From: an uncultured Dorea sp.
GTDB lineage: Bacteria > Bacillota > Clostridia > Lachnospirales > Lachnospiraceae
Assembly: GCA_910584575.1 (NCBI GenBank)
Contig: CAJUBG010000108.1
Span: 1-5,095 of the forward strand
Direction: 5' to 3'
Length of the DNA stretch: 5,095 bases
Under the pieces are notes generated by a model, which searched no databases, was not told where the DNA came from, and saw only the letters and a list, made by a program, of their open reading frames with translations. Position numbers and translations under genes: made by a program. Position 1 is the stretch's first letter. Each line of letters begins with the position of its first letter. This document shows positions 1 to 5,058 of this stretch, piece by piece.

Positions 1-45
1 GACACCCACCATGGTGGATGCGGTAATTGCGGAGGTGACAACTAA
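1..45 (+). CDS. C-terminal end of upstream gene, probably NfnA-like FAD/NAD-binding reductase subunit (partial)
   Basis: Frame 1 is open from the window edge and reads DTHHGGCGNCGGDN before a TAA stop. The stop shares its last base with the ATG of gltA (TAATG), so the two genes are translationally coupled. The visible tail is a short His/Cys/Gly-rich end and carries no domain by itself. In Clostridia the gene directly before this kind of gltA/nfnB is usually the sulfide/dihydroorotate dehydrogenase-like FAD/NAD-binding subunit (NfnA). The product name therefore rests on context, while the reading frame and stop are seen directly. Confidence 0.6.
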   Translation, partial: DTHHGGCGNCGGDN

Positions 46-1430
46 TGGCTGATGTTTTAAAGAGAATCCCTGTCAGAGAGCAGGATGCTAAGGTAAGAGC
101 GACGAACTTCGAGGAGGTTTGCTACGGATATAACAAAGAAGAAGCAATGGAGGAGGCAGCGCGCTGCCTGAACTGTAAGAATGCCAAGTGTATTGAGGGA
201 TGTCCGGTTTCCATTAATATTCCTGGATTCATTTCCAAGGTTAAGGAGGGGAATATTGAGGAGGCTTACAAGGTGATTGGGGAGTCCTCCGCACTTCCGG
301 CAATCTGCGGACGCGTATGTCCCCAGGAGTCTCAGTGCGAGTGCAAATGTATCCGCGGAATCAAGGGTGATCCGGTTTCCATCGGAAAGCTGGAGAGATT
401 TGTTGCGGATTATGCATTAGAGAATGATATTAAGCCTGTGAAGGCAGAGAAAACCAACGGGCATAAGGTTGCGGTAATCGGGTCTGGTCCGTCCGGACTT
501 ACCTGTGCGGGCGATCTTGCAAAGTTAGGCTATGAGGTGACGGTATTTGAGGCGCTTCATGAGCTTGGAGGCGTGTTGGTATACGGAATTCCTGAGTTCC
601 GTCTTCCGAAGCACAAGGTTGTTAAGAAAGAGATTGAGAAGGTAAAAGAGTTAGGCGTTAAGTTTGAGACGAATGTTGTGATTGGAAAGTCTACCACCAT
701 CGACCAGTTGATGGAGGAGGAGGATTTCGAGGCAGTATTTATCGGCTCTGGCGCAGGGCTTCCGATGTTTATGGGAATTCCGGGCGAGACGGCCAACGGT
801 GTGTTCTCTGCCAATGAATACCTGACAAGAAGCAATCTGATGAAAGCCTTTGACGATTCTTATGATACCCCGATTGTGGCAGGTAAGAAGGTTGCGGTTG
901 TGGGCGGCGGTAACGTGGCCATGGACGCGGCAAGAACGGCTCTGCGTCTTGGCGCGGAGGTACATATTGTATACCGCCGTAGTGAAGCTGAGCTTCCGGC
1001 GCGAGTTGAGGAGGTTCATCACGCCAAGGAGGAAGGCGTAATCTTTGACCTTCTGACCAATCCGAAGGAGATTCTTGTTGATGACAACGGATGGGTGAAG
1101 GGCATGAAGGTGATCAAGATGGAACTTGGCGAGCCTGACGCTTCCGGCAGAAGGCGTCCGGTGGAGATTCCTGGTTCTGAGTATGAGATTGAGCTTGACA
1201 CTGTGATCATGTCTCTCGGAACTTCTCCGAACCCGTTGATTGCGTCTACCACCAAGGGGCTTGAGACCAACAGGAGAAAATGTATCGTTGCGGAGGAGGA
1301 AAACGGGCAGACCTCCAAGGCGGCTGTATTTGCCGGCGGAGACGCCGTGACAGGCGCGGCTACGGTTATCCTTGCCATGGGTGCGGGAAAAGCCGGTGCA
1401 AAGGGAATTCATGAATTATTGAGTAAATAG
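45..1430 (+). CDS. gltA: GltA/NfnB-type NADPH-dependent glutamate synthase small-subunit-like FAD/Fe-S oxidoreductase
   Basis: A cytoplasmic flavin/iron-sulfur oxidoreductase of 461 residues, the usual length for this family. The N-terminal domain has two cysteine clusters typical of its two [4Fe-4S] centres: C41, C44, C49 and C53, then C88, C92, C98, C100 and C102. A first Rossmann motif GSGPSG (146-151) binds FAD. A second, GGGNVA (287-292), binds NAD(P)H. The C-terminal GGDAVTGAATVILAMGAGKA segment (431-450) closes the FAD site. Databases often name this family 'glutamate synthase', but no large glutamate synthase subunit is visible, and the coupled upstream gene looks like NfnA. The electron-bifurcating NADH-dependent ferredoxin:NADP+ oxidoreductase role (NfnAB) is therefore the better inference. 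The start is fixed by GGAGGT at 31-36, eight bases before the ATG. A strong hairpin ends the unit just after the stop. Confidence 0.93.
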   Translation: MADVLKRIPVREQDAKVRATNFEEVCYGYNKEEAMEEAARCLNCKNAKCIEGCPVSINIPGFISKVKEGNIEEAYKVIGESSALPAICGRVCPQESQCECKCIRGIKGDPVSIGKLERFVADYALENDIKPVKAEKTNGHKVAVIGSGPSGLTCAGDLAKLGYEVTVFEALHELGGVLVYGIPEFRLPKHKVVKKEIEKVKELGVKFETNVVIGKSTTIDQLMEEEDFEAVFIGSGAGLPMFMGIPGETANGVFSANEYLTRSNLMKAFDDSYDTPIVAGKKVAVVGGGNVAMDAARTALRLGAEVHIVYRRSEAELPARVEEVHHAKEEGVIFDLLTNPKEILVDDNGWVKGMKVIKMELGEPDASGRRRPVEIPGSEYEIELDTVIMSLGTSPNPLIASTTKGLETNRRKCIVAEEENGQTSKAAVFAGGDAVTGAATVILAMGAGKAGAKGIHELLSK

Positions 1431-1441
1431 ATTAAGAGAAG

Positions 1442-1475
1442 GGGACGCGGCAGGTTTTGCCGCGTCCCTGATTTT
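1442..1475 (+). terminator. Intrinsic terminator after gltA
   Basis: A perfect 11-bp GC-rich stem, GGGACGCGGCA (1442-1452) paired with TGCCGCGTCCC (1458-1468), closes a 5-nt loop 11 bases after the gltA stop. It is followed by TGATTTT, a short and interrupted T tract. The stem is strong but the U tract is weak, so termination is likely but may be incomplete, allowing some read-through into the transporter gene. Confidence 0.8.
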
Positions 1476-1481
1476 AAGAAC

Positions 1482-1511
1482 GGCTCGTGATTTTTTGCAA
1501 TCAGCAGAGCC
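1482..1511. repeat. Nested inverted repeat upstream of the ZIP transporter promoter
   Basis: GGCTC (1482-1486) pairs with GAGCC (1507-1511), and inside it TGATT (1488-1492) pairs with AATCA (1499-1503). An asymmetric 1/3-base bulge separates the two helices. No T tract follows on either strand, so it is a poor terminator. It sits just before the extended -10 element of the transporter gene, where an operator could lie. I do not recognise a known metal-regulator box in it, and a chance structure is possible. Confidence 0.3.
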
Positions 1512-1531
1512 TATGATACATCCGGAATTTA

Positions 1532-1540
1532 TGTTATACT
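1532..1540 (+). promoter_or_regulatory. Extended -10 promoter of the ZIP transporter gene
   Basis: TGT TATACT is an extended -10 element (TGn followed by a 5/6 match to TATAAT). The hexamer 17 bases upstream (1512-1517, TATGAT) is a poor -35, as can be tolerated with an extended -10. Transcription would start near 1547. That leaves a leader of about 37 bases before ATG 1584 and puts the in-frame ATG at 1557 too near the 5' end to have a ribosome binding site. Confidence 0.55.
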
Positions 1541-1583
1541 TATTGATGTTAAGAAAATGGATGTTATCAAAAGGAGAATTTAT

Positions 1584-2360
1584 ATGATGATTTTCTGGGG
1601 ACTTATGATTCCTTTTATAGGTACAACGTTAGGTGCGGCATGTGTGCTGTTTATGAGAAATGAGCTGAAGCCTTTCATCCAGAAGGCGCTTCTGGGATTT
1701 GCGGCAGGCGTCATGGTTGCGGCCTCTGTGTGGTCGCTTTTGATTCCGGCTATGGATATGTCGGAAAATATGGGCAAGTTTGCGTTTGTGCCTGCGGCGG
1801 TGGGTTTTGTTCTGGGAATCGGCTTCCTTCTGCTTCTGGATCGGACCATTCCTCATATGCATGTGGGTTCTGATCAGGTTGAGGGGCCAAGGTGTGTATT
1901 AAATAAATCAACCATGCTTGTGCTTGCGGTTACGATTCATAATATACCGGAGGGTATCTCAAGCGGCGCCGTGTTTGCAGGACTGATGACAGGCAATGCG
2001 GATGTGACTGTGGCAGGGGCGTTTGCGCTGGCAATCGGAATTGCCGTACAGAATCTTCCGGAAGGGTTTATCGTGTCCCTGCCTGTCAGGAGTGAAGGAC
2101 AGGGGCGGTGGAAGGCGTTTTTGTATGGGTCTATGTCCGGAATCGTAGAGCCAATAGCAGGAGGGATTACGGTGCTGCTTGCCGCGTATATTACGCCGGT
2201 TCTGCCGTATCTGCTTGCATTTGCGGCGGGCGCAATGATTTATGTGGTTGTGGAGGAGTTGGTGCCGGAGTCGGCAGAAGGAGAGCATAGCAACATCGGG
2301 ACGATTGGGTTTGCGGCGGGATTTGTGCTTATGATGATATTGGATGTGGCGTTGGGATAA
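1584..2360 (+). CDS. ZIP family divalent metal transporter (GufA/ZupT type)
   Basis: An integral membrane protein of 258 residues with about eight hydrophobic segments, as in ZIP transporters that bring zinc or other divalent metals into the cytoplasm. The signature metal-site motifs are present: HNIPEG (119-124) in the fourth membrane segment and NLPEG (157-161) in the fifth. VEP (188-190) and VVEELVPE (222-229) resemble the later conserved acidic positions. A short loop HMH (91-93) between segments 3 and 4 may touch metal, but it is much shorter than the His-rich loop of eukaryotic ZIPs. ATG 1584 is chosen because AAGGAG (1571-1576) lies seven bases before it; an upstream in-frame ATG at 1557 would give 267 residues but has no ribosome binding site. 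The metal carried cannot be read from the sequence. rlmH starts 64 bases after its stop and may share its transcript. Confidence 0.9.
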   Translation: MMIFWGLMIPFIGTTLGAACVLFMRNELKPFIQKALLGFAAGVMVAASVWSLLIPAMDMSENMGKFAFVPAAVGFVLGIGFLLLLDRTIPHMHVGSDQVEGPRCVLNKSTMLVLAVTIHNIPEGISSGAVFAGLMTGNADVTVAGAFALAIGIAVQNLPEGFIVSLPVRSEGQGRWKAFLYGSMSGIVEPIAGGITVLLAAYITPVLPYLLAFAAGAMIYVVVEELVPESAEGEHSNIGTIGFAAGFVLMMILDVALG

Positions 2361-2424
2361 GGATTGACGGAGTGTGTCTTTTAGGCAGCGTGAAAATCAG
2401 GATGAAGCGGAAGGAATTGCCGGT

Positions 2425-2904
2425 ATGCGGGTTACATTGGTGACGGTTGGAAAGATGAAAGAAAAATATCTGCGGGATGCTGTCGCGGAATATGCAAAGC
2501 GTCTGGGGAAGTATTGTAAGCTAGAGATCATCGAGGTGGCGGATGAAAAGACGAAGGAGAGCGCCAGTGAGCTTGAAGAAACCCTTGTCCGTTCAAAGGA
2601 GGGGGAACGAATCTTAAGGCATGTGAGGGATGAAGCGTATGTGTTTACGCTTGAGATTCAGGGAAAACAGATTACGTCAGAGGAATTGGCGGATAAGCTT
2701 GAGAGGCTTGGCGTGCAGGGTAAGAGCCATATTATGTTTATTATTGGAGGGTCTATCGGCCTGGGGAAAGAGGTGCTTGAGAGGTCGGATTTTGCGCTGA
2801 GTTTTTCGAGGATGACATTTCCGCATCAGTTGATGAGGGTGATTTTGTTAGAGCAGATTTATAGAGGGTTTCGAATTATAAATGGGGAACCGTACCATAA
2901 ATGA
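2425..2904 (+). CDS. rlmH: 23S rRNA (pseudouridine-1915-N3)-methyltransferase RlmH
   Basis: RlmH is a SPOUT-class SAM-dependent methyltransferase that methylates N3 of pseudouridine 1915 in helix 69 of 23S rRNA on the assembled 70S ribosome. With the ATG at 2425 the protein is exactly the family length, 159 residues, and begins with the expected MRVTLVTVGKMKEKYL. The knot/SAM-binding segment IIGGSIGLG (106-114), the MTFPHQLMR motif (130-138) and the family-typical C-terminal end RIINGEPYHK (150-159) are all present. AAGGA at 2411-2415 lies nine bases before the start. A GTG at 2374 in the same frame would add 17 residues absent from the family and is rejected. No convincing promoter is seen in the 64 bases after the ZIP gene. 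In staphylococci this gene (orfX) is the integration site of SCC elements; here accessory genes also begin right after its stop. Confidence 0.95.
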   Translation: MRVTLVTVGKMKEKYLRDAVAEYAKRLGKYCKLEIIEVADEKTKESASELEETLVRSKEGERILRHVRDEAYVFTLEIQGKQITSEELADKLERLGVQGKSHIMFIIGGSIGLGKEVLERSDFALSFSRMTFPHQLMRVILLEQIYRGFRIINGEPYHK

Positions 2905-2933
2905 TTGAGTAAAATTATGAGGCATGGTAATAT
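2905..2933 (+). promoter_or_regulatory. Promoter of the rpn gene
   Basis: TTGAGT (2905-2910) and an extended -10 TGG TAATAT (2925-2933) are separated by 17 bases. The -35 begins on the base after the rlmH stop codon. Transcription would start near 2940, giving a very short leader that begins close to the AGGAG at 2941-2945. A TATAAT at 2931-2936 is an alternative -10, but it would place the start inside the Shine-Dalgarno and is 20 bases from the -35. The element closely resembles the promoter at 4390-4418. Confidence 0.5.
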
Positions 2934-2949
2934 AATAAAAAGGAGATTG

Positions 2950-3792
2950 ATGCCGATGGAGATGCAGGAAGCAATCAGGACATGGGAAGAACTAAAGATA
3001 AAAGATGGTTTCATATTTGCCAAGGTAATGCGGGACAAGAGACTGTGCAAGATGCTTCTGGAAAGACTTCTCCAAACCAAGATTAAGGATATTGTGTATC
3101 TGGAGGATGAGAAGGCGATTGACATTGAAAAGGACGCAAAGAGCGTGCGTCTGGATGTGTATATTGAAGATGGGAACCGAGTGTTTGATTTGGAAATGCA
3201 GACGACAGATAAGGGGAATTTACCGCAGAGAAGCCGTTACTATCAGGGAATGATAGATTTGAATACCATAGAGAAAGGCGAGAATTACAAGAAGCTGAAA
3301 GAAAGCTATGTTATATTTATCTGTACCTTTGACCCGTTCCATCAGGGGAAAGCGCAGTATACATTTGAGAATCTGTGTTTAGAGGATAAGAATCTGAAGC
3401 TTAATGATGGGGCGAAGAAGGTGTTTTTCAATGCGAGAGATTACAGGACTGCAGAAAATGAAGATGTGAGGGAATTTCTAAAGTATGTAAGCGGAGACGA
3501 AAGTGACAATCCGTTTGTAAAAGAGATTGATGAAAAGGTGGCGCAGGTAAAAGAAAGCAAAGAATGGAGGTTGGAGTACATGACGCTGTTAATGAGAGAA
3601 GCAGAGATTCGGGAAGAAGCGGAAGAAAAGGGTAGAGAGGAAGGTAGAGAGGAAGGGATCAGGGGAACGGTTTCGGTGCTAAGAGAGATGAATGTTCCAG
3701 CGCAGACAATCTTGCTTAAAATTCAGAAGCAGTTTAATCTGAATCCGGAAACTTCAAAAAAGTATTTAGGTGCTGATGAAAAATGTCAGTAA
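2950..3792 (+). CDS. Rpn family PD-(D/E)XK nuclease / recombination-promoting nuclease (long form, RpnL-like)
   Basis: A 280-residue member of the Rpn / PD-(D/E)XK 'transposase' nuclease family common in Lachnospiraceae. The nuclease core runs from about residue 5 to 175. The visible active-site positions are D69 in SVRLDVYIED and E82-x-Q84 in VFDLEMQ, an ExQ variant usual in this family, followed by RSRYYQGMIDLN (95-106). An acidic/basic helix from about 205 to 236 contains the repeat GREEGREEG, and a small C-terminal domain follows. Known Rpn proteins cut DNA and act as toxins and anti-phage effectors, and their C-terminal domain is also made separately as an inhibitor; the same layout is visible here (3580-3792). 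The start is ATG 2950, four bases after AGGAG (2941-2945); ATG 2956 is almost as good. A TTG at 2905 lies inside the promoter and is rejected. The gene follows rlmH by 45 bases and overlaps the GNAT gene by 10. Confidence 0.88.
   Translation: MPMEMQEAIRTWEELKIKDGFIFAKVMRDKRLCKMLLERLLQTKIKDIVYLEDEKAIDIEKDAKSVRLDVYIEDGNRVFDLEMQTTDKGNLPQRSRYYQGMIDLNTIEKGENYKKLKESYVIFICTFDPFHQGKAQYTFENLCLEDKNLKLNDGAKKVFFNARDYRTAENEDVREFLKYVSGDESDNPFVKEIDEKVAQVKESKEWRLEYMTLLMREAEIREEAEEKGREEGREEGIRGTVSVLREMNVPAQTILLKIQKQFNLNPETSKKYLGADEKCQ
3580..3792 (+). CDS. Candidate intragenic C-terminal protein (RpnS-like antitoxin) within rpn
   Basis: Within the rpn frame, an ATG at 3580 is preceded by GGAGGT (3566-3571) at an eight-base spacing, a better Shine-Dalgarno arrangement than at the full-length start. 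Initiation here would give 70 residues starting MTLLMREAEIREEAEEKG, with the GREE repeats at residues 18-25 and the C-terminal helical domain to residue 70, and without the nuclease core. Studies of Rpn proteins in E. coli describe exactly this layout: the variable C-terminal domain is translated separately (RpnS), dimerises, and blocks the toxic full-length RpnL. The start and its binding site are seen; expression and antitoxin function are inferred by homology. The main doubt is that purine-rich codons for Trp-Arg-Leu-Glu create a GGAGG by chance. Confidence 0.5.
   Translation: MTLLMREAEIREEAEEKGREEGREEGIRGTVSVLREMNVPAQTILLKIQKQFNLNPETSKKYLGADEKCQ
3631..3654 (+). repeat. Perfect 12-bp tandem repeat (two copies) encoding GREE-GREE in rpn
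   Basis: GGTAGAGAGGAA occurs twice head to tail (3631-3642 and 3643-3654) with no mismatch, followed by a further GGG codon. Each unit encodes Gly-Arg-Glu-Glu, so copy number can change by slippage without breaking the frame. It lies in the helix at the start of the C-terminal domain of the Rpn protein, where Rpn families are known to carry four-residue repeats that vary in number between strains. Confidence 0.85.
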
Positions 3793-4325
3793 ATGATATA
3801 AAGTTAATTAAGGTGGAGAAAGAATTAGAAGAAAAGATTATGTCTTTTCGCAAATCATTTATAGAAGCAGGTGAAAATTCAATCAATGGTAGTCGTGGAC
3901 TCCATCATTTCGAGCATTATAATGAGTGGATTAAGAAGGTAAAAGAGTGCGAGAGACCAGGAAATGATATTTTGGGGGTTCAGGCCACATTATATATGGC
4001 AATGCGAAGAATAGACGATAAAATAATAGGGTGCATTGAGCTTCGCCACACACTAAGCGAAGAGCTGAAAGTTTTGGGAGGGCATGTGGGCTTCAGCGTT
4101 ACTCCAAAGGAACGCAAGAAAGGGTATGCAACAGAGATGCTTAGACAGGTGATGGAAAAGGCAAGAAGTTTGGGGATACCTGCCCTTATGTTGACTTGTG
4201 ATACAGAAAATGCTGCTTCCAAGAGGACGATTATGAAATGTGGAGGAGTTTTGGAGAAGGCAGAGGCAGTACAGCGCCATGGGAAAGAAGGATATTGTGA
4301 ATATTATTGGATTTCGCTTAGCTAA
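3783..4325 (+). CDS. GNAT family N-acetyltransferase
   Basis: A 180-residue protein of the GNAT superfamily, which transfers the acetyl group of acetyl-CoA to an amine. Strand-forming segments GVQATLYMAMRR (65-76) and KIIGCIELRHTL (80-91) lead into motif A, GGHVGFSVTPKERKKGYATEML (99-120), where the turn after the Arg/Lys run binds the CoA pyrophosphate. Motif B is seen as MLTCDTENAASKRTI (136-150), the usual 'N-x-A-S' region, followed by GGVLE (154-158). It is one of the soluble single-domain GNATs with an 'SxGLHHFEHYNEW'-type N-terminal region; the substrate cannot be told from sequence. The ATG at 3783 lies inside the end of rpn (10-bp overlap) with only a weak AGG-type site at 3768-3770, so translation probably depends on ribosomes finishing rpn. 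No strong terminator follows; a 6-bp AGCTAA/TTAGCT stem at 4320-4340 is too weak to call. Confidence 0.88.
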   Translation: MSVNDIKLIKVEKELEEKIMSFRKSFIEAGENSINGSRGLHHFEHYNEWIKKVKECERPGNDILGVQATLYMAMRRIDDKIIGCIELRHTLSEELKVLGGHVGFSVTPKERKKGYATEMLRQVMEKARSLGIPALMLTCDTENAASKRTIMKCGGVLEKAEAVQRHGKEGYCEYYWISLS

Positions 4326-4389
4326 GGATATGTTTTAGCTTTAGAGGTATGATTCTTAAAAAGAGAGGCTATGTGAGGAAAATATTTTG

Positions 4390-4418
4390 TTGAGGAGCTC
4401 TATACTGCATGGTAAAAT
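4390..4418 (+). promoter_or_regulatory. Promoter of the DUF3990 gene
   Basis: TTGAGG (4390-4395) is followed after 17 bases by TAAAAT (4413-4418), and the -10 is extended by TGG (4410-4412). Transcription would start near 4425, giving a leader of about 54 bases. The block GCATGGTAA (4407-4415) is identical to 2922-2930 in the rpn promoter, at the same distance from the TTGAG -35. Confidence 0.6.
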
Positions 4419-4426
4419 GAAATAGA

Positions 4427-4452
4427 AAAAAGAATAAAACGAGATTCTTTTT
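4427..4452. repeat. 9-bp inverted repeat in the DUF3990 leader
   Basis: AAAAAGAAT (4427-4435) and ATTCTTTTT (4444-4452) are perfect inverted repeats around an 8-base spacer. It starts within a few bases of the predicted transcription start and ends eight bases before the GAGGAG ribosome binding site (4461-4466). As RNA it is a weak A-U stem; as DNA it could be an operator for a self-regulating module. The AT-rich background makes a chance repeat possible. Confidence 0.4.
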
Positions 4453-4478
4453 GCAGTTGAGAGGAGTTGTAAAGTGAT

Positions 4479-4930
4479 ATGAAACTATTCCATGGCAGTA
4501 ACATAATTGTGGAAAAGCCAAAGATTCTACAAAACGGTTATTATAAAGATTTTGGTTATGGATTTTATTGTACACAGTTTGAGAAACAGGCAAAACGTTG
4601 GGCATTGACTAAACGTAAAAATCAGATTGTCAATCAATACAATTATATTGAAAATCCGGATTTGAAAATCAAGATATTTAGTGAGATGACAGAAGAATGG
4701 CTTCAATTTATAGTTGATTGCCGAAGCGGAAAAAGTCATTCTTATGACATAGAGAAGGCGCAATGGCTGATGATACTATCTGGGATTATATTGAAGATTA
4801 TGTAAGTACGAGGATTTCAAAAGCAGCTTTTTGGGAGTTAGCCAGATTTAAGTATCCAACGCATCAAATTGTTTTTTGTACAGAAAAAGCTTTAGATACC
4901 TTACAGTTTGAAGGGAGTTATTCGCTATGA
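4479..4930 (+). pseudogene. DUF3990 family protein, broken by a one-base frameshift
   Basis: The first frame starts at ATG 4479 and encodes MKLFHGSNIIVEKPKIL, then DFGYGFYCT (24-32), a QA..W segment (37-41) and EEWLQFIVDCRSGKSHSYD (72-90). These are hallmarks of DUF3990. After codon 91 (ATA 4749-4751) this frame runs into unrelated sequence and stops at 4805. The frame offset by -1 resumes the expected family sequence at GAA 4754 (EGAMADDTIWDYI, then ARFKYPTHQIVFCTEKAL) and ends at TGA 4928-4930. Joined, the parts make about 150 residues, a normal family length, so one base has probably been lost near 4752-4753. The HGS and FG.GFY motifs resemble ADP-ribosyltransferase-fold toxins, and the family occurs beside small partner genes; both the toxin role and the loss of function are inferred. 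The start follows GAGGAG (4461-4466) at a long 12-base spacing. A sequencing error is an alternative explanation. Confidence 0.8.
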
Positions 4931-5058
4931 CAAACAGATTTTTTGCAGAGGAAGAAATAACAGATAATGACTTGTATTTTTTATGTTATATGATAGAGCG
5001 CTTAGCCAGAAAGCTTCACCAGCCTAATTGCTATATCTTAAATGAGAAAGTTTTTTAA
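4927..5058 (+). pseudogene. Small partner gene of DUF3990 (DUF3791-like), 3'-truncated
   Basis: ATG 4927 overlaps the TGA of the DUF3990 frame (ATGA) and has AGGGAG (4912-4917) nine bases upstream, so it is coupled to the gene before it. It encodes 43 residues, beginning MTNRFFAEEEITDNDLYFL and continuing CYMIERLARKLHQPNCYIL, ending at TAA 5056-5058. The helical core 'DLYFLCYMIERLARKL' looks like the start of the small DUF3791-type proteins found next to DUF3990, which are longer. The reading frame is lost in a T6 run directly before a perfect GC-rich hairpin, which suggests that the 3' part was displaced by an insertion. Family assignment is moderate; an antitoxin role is inferred only from gene order. 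A naturally short intact gene is possible. Confidence 0.55.

Noticed and set aside
651..1412. 253-residue open frame on the minus strand inside gltA
   Set aside because: It lies opposite a certain gene, its translation is rich in Arg/His/Leu without recognisable motifs, and it is explained by the codon bias of gltA. The other minus-strand frames at 557-835 and 1019-1378 and the plus-strand frame at 850-1041 are shadows of the same kind.
1557..1583. Upstream ATG of the ZIP transporter frame
   Set aside because: It has no ribosome binding site and lies about ten bases from the predicted transcription start, whereas ATG 1584 has AAGGAG at seven bases.
2364..2384. TTGACG as a -35 for rlmH
   Set aside because: No acceptable -10 lies 16-18 bases downstream.
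2374..2424. GTG start extending RlmH by 17 residues
   Set aside because: RlmH proteins begin at the MxVTLVxVGK strand and are about 159 residues long; ATG 2425 gives exactly that.
2893..2929. TACCAT...ATGGTA inverted repeat spanning the rlmH stop and the rpn promoter
   Set aside because: Only six bases per arm with a 25-base spacer, and one arm is fixed by the conserved rlmH C-terminal codons, so chance is likely.
2905..2949. TTG start extending the Rpn protein by 15 residues
   Set aside because: The region is better explained as promoter, and AGGAG at 2941-2945 points to ATG 2950 or 2956.
4320..4340. AGCTAA/TTAGCT stem after the GNAT stop as a terminator
   Set aside because: A 6-bp AT-rich stem with a 9-base loop and no T tract is too weak to support.
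4748..4757. Programmed ribosomal frameshift in the DUF3990 gene
   Set aside because: There is no X XXY YYZ heptamer, no A/T run at the junction and no evident stimulating structure; a simple indel explains it better.
4369..4763. Minus-strand frames of 78 residues at 4369-4605 and 4527-4763
   Set aside because: They run opposite the DUF3990 gene and its promoter, lack family-like motifs, and reflect the low GC content.
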